Positions 1 through 7,526 are shown, counted from the stretch's first letter. The stretch: DNA of 21,763 nucleotides from Streptococcus parasanguinis (GCA_018377375.1 JAGZZN010000030.1:1-21763), one strand, 5' to 3'. Notes: a model not told the origin generated them from the sequence alone. Made by a program: numbers and translations.

Positions 1-4
1 TACA

Positions 5-91
5 TTACACCTTCAGGAATATCTCCTGTTGATCATTGTAACTATCTAGTTGACTGTTATACCAAACCCAGACTGTTAAATGGAATAGCTA
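5..91 (-). pseudogene. galE C-terminal remnant
   Basis: Positions 31-77 align without gaps to the 3' end of the intact galE at 3114-3160, 37 of 47 bases identical by eye. Translated on the minus strand this gives TVWVWYNSQLDSYND, against TAWAWHSSHPDGYND in the intact protein. The frame is closed upstream by a TAG at 89-91. Downstream it runs past the usual C-terminus to a TAA at 5-7. Nothing recognisable as the rest of GalE lies upstream, because the neighbouring sequence belongs to a different remnant. I read it as the decayed tail of a second galE copy or of an old duplication of the galE 3' end. The alignment is direct; the origin is inferred. Confidence 0.7.
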
Positions 92-102
92 GAGGAGAGA
101 TC

Positions 103-258
103 TTACAGGATAGAGTTTTTCAACTCTTCCCGTACTTGCATTAAGAGAAGGCCTAGCTTGTTCTTTCCAGAGCCATCTCCTCCATCAGCCCAATAATCGT
201 CATTTCGTGTATGTTCAATGAGGATGGCATCTCCTGTCGCCAACAATTCTTTTGTTTA
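103..258 (-). pseudogene. NADAR/YbiA-like protein, C-terminal remnant
   Basis: The minus strand is open for 50 codons from just after a TAA (256-258) to a TAA at 103-105, with no start codon at its head. The peptide begins KELLATGDAILIEHT and continues through NDDYWADGGDGSGKNKLG and LLLMQVREEL. This is the characteristic C-terminal pattern of NADAR (DUF1768, YbiA-type N-glycosidase) proteins: LLATGD, then YWxxGxDGxGxNxLG, then LMxVR. Intact family members are about 150-200 residues, so two thirds are missing. The sequence upstream shows no continuation in any frame that I could see. It lies just upstream, on the same strand, of the galE remnant. NADAR proteins act on ADP-ribose-type or riboflavin-pathway substrates; this fragment is unlikely to be active. 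Confidence 0.65.
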
Positions 259-351
259 AATGAACACGCCTACAGAATCATCCTAATATCAAATTTTTTT
301 GAGAAACACATGGAATAACTTCTTTTAAATTAATTAACTGACTTCATCATA

Positions 352-360
352 TGATATAAT
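352..360 (+). promoter_or_regulatory. Extended -10 promoter of the ABC exporter
   Basis: TGATATAAT is a perfect -10 hexamer (TATAAT, 355-360) with the TGn extension at 352-354. No good -35 is visible at 16-18 bp spacing, which is usual for extended -10 promoters. It would give a leader of roughly 110 nt before the gene at 481. The leader contains an AAATAATG (392-399) / CATTATTT (429-436) inverted repeat of unclear significance. The ribosome binding site is AAGGAG at 467-472, 8 nt before the ATG. Confidence 0.6.
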
Positions 361-480
361 TTAGTTATATTTTACAATAATGAAAGTTTCTAAATAATGC
401 CCCTATTTGCTCATTGATGGAACAGTGCCATTATTTCATTATTAGTTTTTATGTTATAGCTTTATCAAGGAGTTTCGTCT

Positions 481-1998
481 ATGCTTCAATACCTTAAGCC
501 TCTGCGCTGGTATCTTTTCTTTAATTTTCTCTTTAGTGGACTATCCAATATTTGTACTGCTCTTCTTCCATACTTTACACAAGAGTTAATTCGTAGCCAC
601 TATCAAATAGCTTTGGCAGGTTATTGCATCGCAGTTATAGGTTACCTAACTTGCAACTACATCCAAATGCGACTTGACTGGAAACAGGCCATTCTCTTTT
701 CGACAAATCTAAAGAACGACTGGTTTCAATCTCTTTTGGGACTTGCCCACCATGATTTCAAGCAGAAAACAGTCGCAGAATACATTTCTTATCAATCTAA
801 TGATCTTGATTCACTGGAAAAAGATTATCTACCTCCATTGATGAGTTTTTTTAAGCAGATTCTACGAATTTTGATTTATACCATCATTATTACCAGAACG
901 ATCAATCCTATAGTGGCGCTGATCCTACTGATTTCAACGGCTATCAGTATTCAAATTCCAAAGATCGTTGGTCAATTGACTGCGAAGCGTAGACAGACCT
1001 ATCTTGAAAAGCAAGGTGATTATTATCGGACCTTGGAGGATCTATTCCGAGGACATCACCTAGTTAACAAACTCACTCTACCTCATTTTATAGAGCAACA
1101 AAGAAGTTCTCTCAAAAACTTGCAGGATAAGTATCTTGGGTATGGTTTGACTAAAATTACAGGTATTCTCTTGACGGGTATTTCTTTTGAATTCATTAGC
1201 CTTATTCTCTTTTCCTATCTAGCTTACTCTCTATATCATCAGCAAATTGGTATCCCTGAGGTGGTGGCCAGTTTTGGTTATATTACAGCCTTCTCAGAAC
1301 CAATTCAAGAAATCCTTTACGATCTGCAAATGTTGGAGTCTGTAAAGCCTGTAATTAAAAGCTTTCAAACTATTGTTAAGCATCCATCTTCAATTCAGGC
1401 ACCACAGCTTTCTTTTGAAACGATCACATTGAAGAATCTTTCTAAACAACTTGGGGAATCAACATTAAAGATTTCTTTTGCCACCATTCATAAAGGAGAT
1501 AAGATTGCCCTCATTGGAGAGAACGGATCAGGTAAGAGTAGCCTACTCAATATTTTAAATGGTACGGATGAGGATTTCCAAGGCGAGATTTTGCTGAATG
1601 ATCTTCCTCTAAATCAGCTTTGGGGAAAATTTGGCTTGATTTTGCAACAAGAGCATAGCTTCATCTCTAGTTATGAAAATAATGTTACGCTATTCAATAC
1701 TTTCCCTGCAGAGTTTAAGGATGTGGAGTTCGAAGTAACACCTCCTCAATCCCTGTCAGGTGGTCAACAACAACGCATGTACCTCAATCGAGAAAAAAAC
1801 CGTCAGAGTCCATTAGTTATTATGGATGAACCTTTTTCAGCCTTGGACGCTCGTCAGTTCGAGGCAGAATTGAAAAAAGTACTAGACTTACCGTGTGCTG
1901 TCATCATTACCTTACACCGACAGAATGAAGCACTGAAGAACTTTGACCAAGTCTGGGAAATTAGAGCTGGAAAACTAATCATTCAAAAAAATGAATAG
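481..1998 (+). CDS. ABC exporter half-transporter (TMD-NBD fusion)
   Basis: A 505-residue exporter-type ABC protein. The N-terminal half (about residues 10-290) has several hydrophobic membrane segments (10-30, 42-60, 125-160, 225-275). The ATPase domain follows from about 315: Walker A GENGSGKSS (346-354), Q-loop near 389-390, signature LSGGQQQR (425-432), Walker B LVIMDEP (445-451) and H-loop His479. All catalytic motifs are intact. Only about 36 residues separate the Q-loop from the signature, where exporters usually have 55-60, so the helical subdomain is shortened. No partner subunit is encoded nearby, so a homodimer is likely. The substrate cannot be told from sequence; peptide, bacteriocin or drug export are all possible. 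It is monocistronic, with its own promoter and terminator, in AT-rich DNA next to two gene remnants, which suggests an acquired cargo gene. Confidence 0.85.
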   Translation: MLQYLKPLRWYLFFNFLFSGLSNICTALLPYFTQELIRSHYQIALAGYCIAVIGYLTCNYIQMRLDWKQAILFSTNLKNDWFQSLLGLAHHDFKQKTVAEYISYQSNDLDSLEKDYLPPLMSFFKQILRILIYTIIITRTINPIVALILLISTAISIQIPKIVGQLTAKRRQTYLEKQGDYYRTLEDLFRGHHLVNKLTLPHFIEQQRSSLKNLQDKYLGYGLTKITGILLTGISFEFISLILFSYLAYSLYHQQIGIPEVVASFGYITAFSEPIQEILYDLQMLESVKPVIKSFQTIVKHPSSIQAPQLSFETITLKNLSKQLGESTLKISFATIHKGDKIALIGENGSGKSSLLNILNGTDEDFQGEILLNDLPLNQLWGKFGLILQQEHSFISSYENNVTLFNTFPAEFKDVEFEVTPPQSLSGGQQQRMYLNREKNRQSPLVIMDEPFSALDARQFEAELKKVLDLPCAVIITLHRQNEALKNFDQVWEIRAGKLIIQKNE

Positions 1999-2064
1999 AC
2001 TTACCTTCTAACGAAGATTTGTTTTATCATGATCAATACATCATCAGGCACAGATAGATTGAGG

Positions 2065-2253
2065 TCATCTTAACCCAAAAAAGAGCATTTCCATTATCAG
2101 AAATGCTCTTTTTTTGTACTTAATTGTATTTCTTTCAACCCCTTCTATTACATCTCTAATTTCAAAAGGGATGAATCGTTTGATCAGTGTATAAGTAAAC
2201 TGTATTGATCTTCTCAATACTTCCGAATCGTCAGTGGATGTCTTTACTTGTAA
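2065..2253 (-). other. Open stretch without start codon, possible gene remnant
   Basis: Between the ABC gene (ends 1998) and the lipoprotein terminator (2354) there is no convincing gene. One minus-strand frame is open for 62 codons between stops at 2254-2256 and 2065-2067, in strongly AT-rich DNA. The peptide includes VLRRSIQFTYTLIKRFIPFE and RDVIEGVERN, and does not look like random low-complexity translation. It has no start codon near its head and reads through the terminator hairpin at its tail, so it is not an intact gene. I do not recognise the family. It may be another remnant in a decaying segment, or chance. Confidence 0.25.
2081..2115 (+). terminator. Terminator of the ABC exporter gene
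   Basis: An 11-bp perfect stem, AAGAGCATTTC (2081-2091) with GAAATGCTCTT (2100-2110), has an 8-nt loop and runs into a T tract (2109-2115). It lies about 85 nt after the stop codon. A short A-run on the other side means it may also work weakly on the minus strand. Confidence 0.9.
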
Positions 2254-2353
2254 TCACTCAACTAAAGATTTTCTTCATACAATTGCTAATCATTCTTTAA
2301 TCTTACTTTTCCTTAATTTCTATTCTACCAAAATATACCCATGAATTCATACC

Positions 2354-2387
2354 AAAACAAAAAAAGAGCAGCAAACTGAGCTGCTCT
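2354..2387 (-). terminator. Terminator of the DUF1307 lipoprotein gene
   Basis: The stem AGAGCAGC / GCTGCTCT (2365-2372 with 2380-2387) has a 7-nt loop and is followed on the minus strand by a run of T residues (complement of the A-rich 2354-2365). It starts about 10 nt after the lipoprotein stop. It is also the first clear intrinsic terminator downstream of galE. Confidence 0.9.
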
Positions 2388-2396
2388 CCATTTTGT

Positions 2397-2981
2397 TTAT
2401 TTTTCGACCATACCACCCTTGATAAGACTGTCTTTCGTTACTGAATAACTGACTGTTTTGTCATCTAGGGGATTAAATCCTGGTACGATTTCTTTTAATT
2501 TATTAAAATCGATTTTTGTGTAATCAATGGTATTGCGGATATAAAAGATTCCGTCTTTGTATTCTGATGTTAGTTCAAATCCATGGCCCATCAGATCTTT
2601 GAATTTTTCTTGGCTCTTAGCAACGGCTTCTTTCATGGTTTCAAGAGGGTTCTCACCAGGCACTTTTGAGACGTCGTAATCATCAACTTTTTCTTGTAAT
2701 AACAAGGTATCTCCCTTGTAATACAAGGTGATAGTTGACTTACCTGCTTCATCACTCGTTTCGAGAACAGTTTTTTGTGCACCTGCTAGTGCATCTTCTT
2801 TTTTGCTTTCATCAGTTGATGACTCTTTTGTCTTCTCTTTAGCGGATGATTTGCTTGTTGCTTTACTAGTTGCTTTAGTAGACGATGGACTAGTAGATTT
2901 TGTACTCTCTTTTTGTGCGCAACCAGCTAAAAGAAGACCTGCTGTCAAGAAGACGGCTAACATTTTTGTGGTTTTATTCAT
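2397..2981 (-). CDS. DUF1307/YehR-like lipoprotein
   Basis: A 194-residue predicted surface lipoprotein. I chose the ATG at 2981 over an upstream in-frame one at 3053. It has a GAGG ribosome binding site 8 nt upstream and begins MNKTTKMLAVFLTAGLLLAGC, a textbook lipoprotein signal with lipobox LAGC (Cys21). A Ser/Thr/Lys/Glu-rich linker (about 22-70) precedes the folded domain. That domain carries the pattern TLYYKGDTLLLQEKVD and a C-terminal DYTKIDFNKLKEIVPG segment, which resembles the DUF1307/YehR family. The function of that family is unknown to me; members are exported, membrane-tethered proteins. The gene follows galE on the same strand, 127 nt downstream, with no clear terminator between them. 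A large dyad sits just ahead of the start and could be its own control element. Confidence 0.8.
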   Translation of the reverse strand: MNKTTKMLAVFLTAGLLLAGCAQKESTKSTSPSSTKATSKATSKSSAKEKTKESSTDESKKEDALAGAQKTVLETSDEAGKSTITLYYKGDTLLLQEKVDDYDVSKVPGENPLETMKEAVAKSQEKFKDLMGHGFELTSEYKDGIFYIRNTIDYTKIDFNKLKEIVPGFNPLDDKTVSYSVTKDSLIKGGMVEK

Positions 2982-3013
2982 TTTGAATACCTCACTTTTT
3001 ATGATGGTTAAGG

Positions 3014-3042
3014 AAATGACTGACGTTTGAAACGAGTCATTT
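3014..3042 (-). promoter_or_regulatory. 29-bp interrupted dyad upstream of the lipoprotein
   Basis: AAATGACT (3014-3021) is repeated inverted as AGTCATTT (3035-3042). Inside it, CGTTT (3024-3028) and AAACG (3030-3034) form a second inverted pair, so 13 base pairs are symmetrical with only a 2-nt bulge and a 1-nt centre. It lies 33-61 nt upstream of the lipoprotein ATG. It has no T tract, so it is not a terminator. It fits a protein operator or a structured leader. I do not recognise the binding protein. Confidence 0.5.
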
Positions 3043-3108
3043 AGCAAGATCAACTGTCGTTTTAAATGTTATTAGAAAAGTCTCAAAAATGATGTCCGCA
3101 GTCCCTCC

Positions 3109-4107
3109 TTATCGATCATTGTAGCCATCTGGGTGGCTGGAATGCCAAGCCCAGGCTGTTTGGATGATGGTTTCGATATTGTCAAATTTGGGTTGCCAGC
3201 CGAGGATGGCACGCGCCTTCTCAGAGGATGCGATCAGGGTATCTGGATCTCCTGGTCTGCGATCGGCCAGCTCAAGTGGGATCGGATGACCCGTCACCTT
3301 GCGGGCCGCTTCAACGATTTGAAGATTAGAGAATCCTGTCGATGAGCCCAGATTAAAGGCGGTAGAAGGGTTGCCATTACGCAGATACTCCACTGCTAAA
3401 AGATGGGCATCTGCCAAGTCAAATGGATGGACGTAGTCCCGAACATTGGTCCCATCTGGTGTCTTGTAGTCATCTCCAAAAATAGAGATCTTCTCGCGTT
3501 TGCCTTGGGCTACTTGTAAGACGATCGGCAAGAGATGGGTCTCTGGTCCATGGTCTTCTCCGATGGATCCATCTGGCTTAGCACCCGCAACATTAAAGTA
3601 ACGAAGGGGCACGTACTTGATCCCGTAGGCTTGATCGGCCCAGCGCATGATGGTTTCCATCATGAGCTTGCTTTCGCCATAAGGATTGATCGGTTTTTGT
3701 GGAGTGGTTTCAAGAATCGGAATTTCTTCTGGAATGCCGTAGGTGGCAGCAGTTGAAGAAAAGACGATGTAGTGGACCCCACATTCATGCATGACTTCCA
3801 AGAGTTTGACCATGCCTGCTGTATTGTTGTCAAAATATTTCAATGGATCGGCCATGGACTCCGCGACCAGTGAGTAGGCCGCAAAGTGGATGACCGCATC
3901 GATATCTGCATGTTCCTTAAAAACAGTGCGCATAAAGTCTTGATCCGCCAGGTCTCCTTGGTAAAAGACGGCATCTGGATGCACCGCTGCACGGTGGCCT
4001 GTGACCAGGCTATCGACCACCACGACTTTTTCCTGTCCTTCATTGACCAAACGGTCGACCATGTGGGAACCGATATAGCCAGCTCCTCCGAGTACGAGTA
4101 TTGCCAT
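3109..4107 (-). CDS. galE: UDP-glucose 4-epimerase
   Basis: A 332-residue short-chain dehydrogenase/reductase that interconverts UDP-galactose and UDP-glucose in the cytoplasm. This closes the Leloir cycle and also supplies UDP-galactose for surface glycans. The NAD-binding Rossmann motif is GGAGYIG (Gly7, Gly10, Gly13). The catalytic SST (118-119 region) and the YGESK pair (Tyr143, Lys147) are present. Length is normal for GalE. The ribosome binding site AAAGGAAAAC precedes the ATG. It is the last galactose gene of the operon, 63 bp after galT. That gap contains a TGGTACAAT sequence that could be a weak internal promoter. A decayed copy of its 3' end lies at 31-77. Confidence 0.95.
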   Translation of the reverse strand: MAILVLGGAGYIGSHMVDRLVNEGQEKVVVVDSLVTGHRAAVHPDAVFYQGDLADQDFMRTVFKEHADIDAVIHFAAYSLVAESMADPLKYFDNNTAGMVKLLEVMHECGVHYIVFSSTAATYGIPEEIPILETTPQKPINPYGESKLMMETIMRWADQAYGIKYVPLRYFNVAGAKPDGSIGEDHGPETHLLPIVLQVAQGKREKISIFGDDYKTPDGTNVRDYVHPFDLADAHLLAVEYLRNGNPSTAFNLGSSTGFSNLQIVEAARKVTGHPIPLELADRRPGDPDTLIASSEKARAILGWQPKFDNIETIIQTAWAWHSSHPDGYNDR

Positions 4108-4139
4108 TTGTTTTCCTTTCGCTTCTTGTCTTCTCTCTT

Positions 4140-4148
4140 ATTGTACCA
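4140..4148 (-). promoter_or_regulatory. Possible internal promoter for galE
   Basis: On the minus strand the galT-galE gap reads TGGTACAAT, an extended -10 with one mismatch to TATAAT, 32 nt upstream of the galE ATG. The -35 region is poor. It could let galE be made independently of galactose for glycan synthesis. Low confidence. Confidence 0.3.
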
Positions 4149-4170
4149 AATTTATGTCGCTTCTCCACAC

Positions 4171-5643
4171 TTAAAGTGTTGCAACAAAGCGTCTAAAGGC
4201 AGCTTGTCCTTCTGCTGTTCTCTTGTAGACACCGGCATCTTCGAGCACGCGCGCAAAGATTTGACCAACTGATTCACGAACAACAGCTTCTGCCTCTGCT
4301 TCGTCTGTGATGGATGGGTGAGTAGCTTTCAAGTCATCTGCCCAGTCTTGGTGGTAACTAGCCACACTGCTTTCACGTCTAAGTAGATAGTCTTGAACCT
4401 GCTTGAGCTCTTCCTTGAGTCGAGGTGGCAAAATCGCCAAGCCCATGACTTCGATCAGGCCGATATTTTCTTTTTTGATGTGTTGCACATCCGCATGTGG
4501 GTGATAAATGCCATCTGGATGCTCTGGTGAGGTTTGGTTGTCACGGAGCACCAAGTCCAGTTCATAATGCCCATCGCGGATTCGTGCAATAGGGGTAATG
4601 GTATGATGGGGTTGACCGTCAGATGTGGCTAAGACTTGCACAGCTGGATCCGAGTAGCTTCGCCAGCTTTCTAAAATATGATCTGCCAAGTTAATCAGCT
4701 CTTCCTTGTTATCTGACTGCAGACGCAAGACTGACATTGGCCAACGAACGATGCCCACTTGAACCTCTTCGAAGCCAGGAATGGTAAAGGTTTGATCAAG
4801 CTCTGCCAGCTCCATAGGGAAGGTGTGGCGTCCGCCTTGGTAATGGTCATGAGTCAGGATGGATCCCCCTACAATGGGTAGATCTGCATTGGAGCCTGCA
4901 AAATAGCCTGGAAAAGTCTCGACAATGGTCAAGAGTCGCTCAAAGCTCTTGCGGCTAATGGCCATAGGAACATGCTGGCTATCGAGGAAAATGCAATGTT
5001 CATTGAAGTAGGCATAAGGGGAATATTGAAAGCCCCAGTCATGACCGTCCATGTCAAAGCGAATAATCCGGTGATTGGCACGGGCAGGATGGTCTAGACG
5101 ACCTTGATAGCCTTCATTTTCAAAGCACAGTTGGCAGGCTGGATAATGACTAGCTTTAGCCAGCTTCGCCGCTGCGATGTCTTTCGGATCTTTTTCAGGT
5201 TTTGACAGATTGATGGTGATTTCAAGGGAGCCATAGGGAGTTTCTGCCTCAAAAGCAATGTTTTGTGCAATCGCCTTGACCTTGATGTAATCATTGCGCT
5301 TAGAGAGGGCATAGAAATCCGCAATCGCGTCTTCCTTGGACTGATGGTAGGTCTCCCAGAAATAGCGGTTGACCTGACTAGGACTGGGGGTGATCCAATC
5401 CATCAACTCTGCACCTAGGCTGTCCTTGGCGGCCATGCTATCTTGGATCTTACCATTCGCAACAGCGATTTCCACCAGCTGATCTTTGAGCGCAATCAAG
5501 TCTTCTTTTTGAGCTGGGGCGTCTAGCCCTTCTTCTCCGACGCGACTCATAACGCGATTTTTTAGATAGATCCGATCCATCTCTTCGTAGTCACTGACGT
5601 TAATGACCGCTGTGACAAATGCATCCAAAATTCCCTGATTCAT
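4171..5643 (-). CDS. galT: Galactose-1-phosphate uridylyltransferase (type 2)
   Basis: A 490-residue cytoplasmic enzyme that exchanges UMP between UDP-glucose and galactose-1-phosphate. The length and sequence match the Firmicutes type-2 GalT, which is much longer than the roughly 350-residue HIT-like type 1. The active-site segment ILTHDHYQGGRH (His265, His267, Gln269) replaces the HPHPQ motif of type 1. A Cys pair, PACQLC (about 170-173), is also visible. Its ATG overlaps the stop of the upstream HAD gene (ATGA, 5640-5643), so the two are probably translationally coupled. GC content is clearly higher than in the HAD gene. Confidence 0.95.
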   Translation of the reverse strand: MNQGILDAFVTAVINVSDYEEMDRIYLKNRVMSRVGEEGLDAPAQKEDLIALKDQLVEIAVANGKIQDSMAAKDSLGAELMDWITPSPSQVNRYFWETYHQSKEDAIADFYALSKRNDYIKVKAIAQNIAFEAETPYGSLEITINLSKPEKDPKDIAAAKLAKASHYPACQLCFENEGYQGRLDHPARANHRIIRFDMDGHDWGFQYSPYAYFNEHCIFLDSQHVPMAISRKSFERLLTIVETFPGYFAGSNADLPIVGGSILTHDHYQGGRHTFPMELAELDQTFTIPGFEEVQVGIVRWPMSVLRLQSDNKEELINLADHILESWRSYSDPAVQVLATSDGQPHHTITPIARIRDGHYELDLVLRDNQTSPEHPDGIYHPHADVQHIKKENIGLIEVMGLAILPPRLKEELKQVQDYLLRRESSVASYHQDWADDLKATHPSITDEAEAEAVVRESVGQIFARVLEDAGVYKRTAEGQAAFRRFVATL

Positions 5644-6299
5644 TGATTCTCCTTCTTACGTTTTAAATAGTCTCTGACAGCATCCAAATCCTGGAAAACT
5701 TGTTCTGCTTTCGTTAAGAAAGACTGTGCTGGTACTTTTAAATCTGGAACACAAATAACTGGAATCCCAGCTCTATAGGCTGCTTCAATCCCTGCTTCAC
5801 TATCCTCTATTACTAAGCAATTCTCTGCTAAAGCATTCAAATCACTACAAGCCTTTAAAAATATATCTGGGTAAGGTTTACTTCGTTTGACATCTTTTGC
5901 AAAAACTAAATGGTCAAATAGGGACAGTACCCCATTGCTATCCAAGATCATTCTAGCCCGAGATTCAACACTTGAAGTTGCTAGGGCGATTGGAATGCCC
6001 TCTGTTTTCAAAAAAGTAAGCAAATTTTTAGCACCTTTTTTAAAATGAACACCTTGGGCTAAGATTCGACCTTCTAGTTCATAAACTTTAGCCAAGGTTT
6101 GGTCAAAGTTCCAAGGTAAATCATAGGTATCCAAAAATCGTTGAACATTTTCCTCTTCTCTATGTCCACTGTAGTCTCTAGAATAAGTTTCTTCTGTGAA
6201 AGAAATTCCAAAATCTCTAAGTAATTCTTGATAAACTTTTAGAGAAATGATTTCAGTATCGGCTAATAAGCCATCTAAATCAAATATTACAGCTTCCAT
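5640..6299 (-). CDS. HAD-family (beta-PGM-like) sugar-phosphate phosphatase or mutase
   Basis: A 219-residue HAD subfamily IA protein. Motif I is FDLDGLLADTE (nucleophile Asp7, acid/base Asp9), motif II is ALATSSVESR, the Lys motif is VKRSKPYPD, and motif III is VIEDSEAGIEAA. A helical cap lies between motifs I and II. This set is typical of beta-phosphoglucomutase-like phosphatases acting on small sugar phosphates. An in-frame GTG lies at 6308, but AGGTGA pairs well with the 16S tail 5 nt before the ATG at 6299, so I chose the ATG. It begins 9 nt after galK and overlaps galT by 4 nt, tying it to galactose metabolism. Its DNA is visibly more AT-rich than galK and galT, which hints at later insertion. 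Substrate not determinable; galactose-1-phosphate detoxification is one possibility. Confidence 0.85.
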   Translation of the reverse strand: MEAVIFDLDGLLADTEIISLKVYQELLRDFGISFTEETYSRDYSGHREEENVQRFLDTYDLPWNFDQTLAKVYELEGRILAQGVHFKKGAKNLLTFLKTEGIPIALATSSVESRARMILDSNGVLSLFDHLVFAKDVKRSKPYPDIFLKACSDLNALAENCLVIEDSEAGIEAAYRAGIPVICVPDLKVPAQSFLTKAEQVFQDLDAVRDYLKRKKENQ

Positions 6300-6308
6300 T
6301 ATTATCAC

Positions 6309-7487
6309 CTAGTCTAAAACTCGTGTCCCTGCCGCAACTTCTGCAATATAAAAGCTAGGCGCATAGCCAACGACTTCTTCATAGCGTTTGCCGACAGCTT
6401 CTTTAAAGGCATCAACTTTATCTTTGTTTACAAGGGCGATGGCGCAACCACCAAAGCCTGCTCCTGTCATACGAGCGCCCAAGACACCTTCTTGTTCCCA
6501 GGCTGTATGCACCAAGGTATCCAATTCTAGACCTGTCACTTCGTAGTCATGCTCCAAGGATACGTGGGAAGCATTCATGAGACGGCCAAAGCCTTCCAAA
6601 TCACCTGCTTCAAGAGCCTTACGAGCTTGGAGGGTCCGTTGGTTTTCAAGTACAGCATGACGAGCCCGTTTGATGCGATTTTCATCCTTGATCAAGTAGC
6701 TGTAGGCATCAAAAGCCCAGAGATCCAATTCCCCTAAGGTTTGGATATCCAATTTTTCTTGGAGTTCAGAGACGGCTGTTTCACATTCCGCACGGCGTTC
6801 ATTGTATTTTGAATCCGCTAATTCCCGGCGTTTGTTGGTGTTCATGATGACCACGACATTGTCTTTGAGGTCCAGCGGTACCAAATCATACTCTAGGGTG
6901 TTGGTATCGAGGTAAATAGCCCGTTGATCAGCTCCCATACCGATGGCAAATTGGTCCATGATCCCAGAGTTGACTCCGATGAAGTGATTTTCGGTTTGTT
7001 TCCCGATCTTGACCAGATCTAGACGATCTAACTGAAGATCATATAGTTTCTCAGCGATGACACCAATCAAGAGCTCAAGCGAAGCTGAAGAGGAGAGGCC
7101 TGATCCATTAGGAATATTGCCGTAGACATAGACGTCCATGCCGCTATCAATGACGTGTCCCGCTTCTTGTAAGAAATGGAGCACACCTTTTGGATAGTTG
7201 GTCCAGTTGTGTTCTTTTTCAAAGTGGAGGTTTTCAAGTGGGACTTCAATGATCCCCTTGTCTTCAAAGTTTCCTGAGAAGAAACGCAAGACCTTATCCT
7301 CACGCTTTCTTGCAGCTCCGTAGGTCCCGAGCGTGATAGCTGCTGGGAAGACATGGCCTCCATTATAGTCAGTGTGTTCACCAATCAGATTAATCCGCCC
7401 TGGTGAAAAGAAGGTATGGTCAGCCTTCTCTCCAAAGACAGCCTGGAACTTTTCTTGTAAATCTTGAGATGTGATTGTTGTCGTCAT
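6309..7487 (-). CDS. galK: Galactokinase
   Basis: A 392-residue GHMP-family kinase that phosphorylates galactose to galactose-1-phosphate with ATP. Signature motifs are complete: the galactose-binding RINLIGEHTDYNGG (31-44), the ATP loop NGSGLSSSASLE (127-138), the catalytic-base region GIMDQF (Asp178) and the C-terminal MTGAGFGGCA. It is the first gene of the operon, with ribosome binding site AAAGGAG 6 nt before the ATG. A strong promoter, cre-like site and two putative GalR operators lie directly upstream. Confidence 0.97.
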   Translation of the reverse strand: MTTTITSQDLQEKFQAVFGEKADHTFFSPGRINLIGEHTDYNGGHVFPAAITLGTYGAARKREDKVLRFFSGNFEDKGIIEVPLENLHFEKEHNWTNYPKGVLHFLQEAGHVIDSGMDVYVYGNIPNGSGLSSSASLELLIGVIAEKLYDLQLDRLDLVKIGKQTENHFIGVNSGIMDQFAIGMGADQRAIYLDTNTLEYDLVPLDLKDNVVVIMNTNKRRELADSKYNERRAECETAVSELQEKLDIQTLGELDLWAFDAYSYLIKDENRIKRARHAVLENQRTLQARKALEAGDLEGFGRLMNASHVSLEHDYEVTGLELDTLVHTAWEQEGVLGARMTGAGFGGCAIALVNKDKVDAFKEAVGKRYEEVVGYAPSFYIAEVAAGTRVLD

Positions 7488-7505
7488 GAGAAACTCCTTT
7501 AGTTT

Positions 7506-7519
7506 TGTAAACGTTTTTA
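7506..7519 (-). promoter_or_regulatory. cre-like box at the galK start site
   Basis: Plus-strand TGTAAACGTTTTTA (a LacI-family half-palindrome around the central ACGT) is one base off the cre consensus at position 13. It sits 8 nt downstream of the galK -10, covering or following the likely start point, where bound CcpA or GalR would block transcription. Confidence 0.6.
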
Positions 7520-7526
7520 TACTTGT

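Noticed and set aside
392..436. Riboswitch or attenuator in the ABC exporter leader
   Set aside because: Only an 8-bp A/T-rich inverted repeat with a loop of about 29 nt and no T tract. Too weak to call.
3886..4272. Plus-strand frame across the galE-galT junction
   Set aside because: Antisense to two confident enzymes, no ribosome binding site and no recognisable motif.
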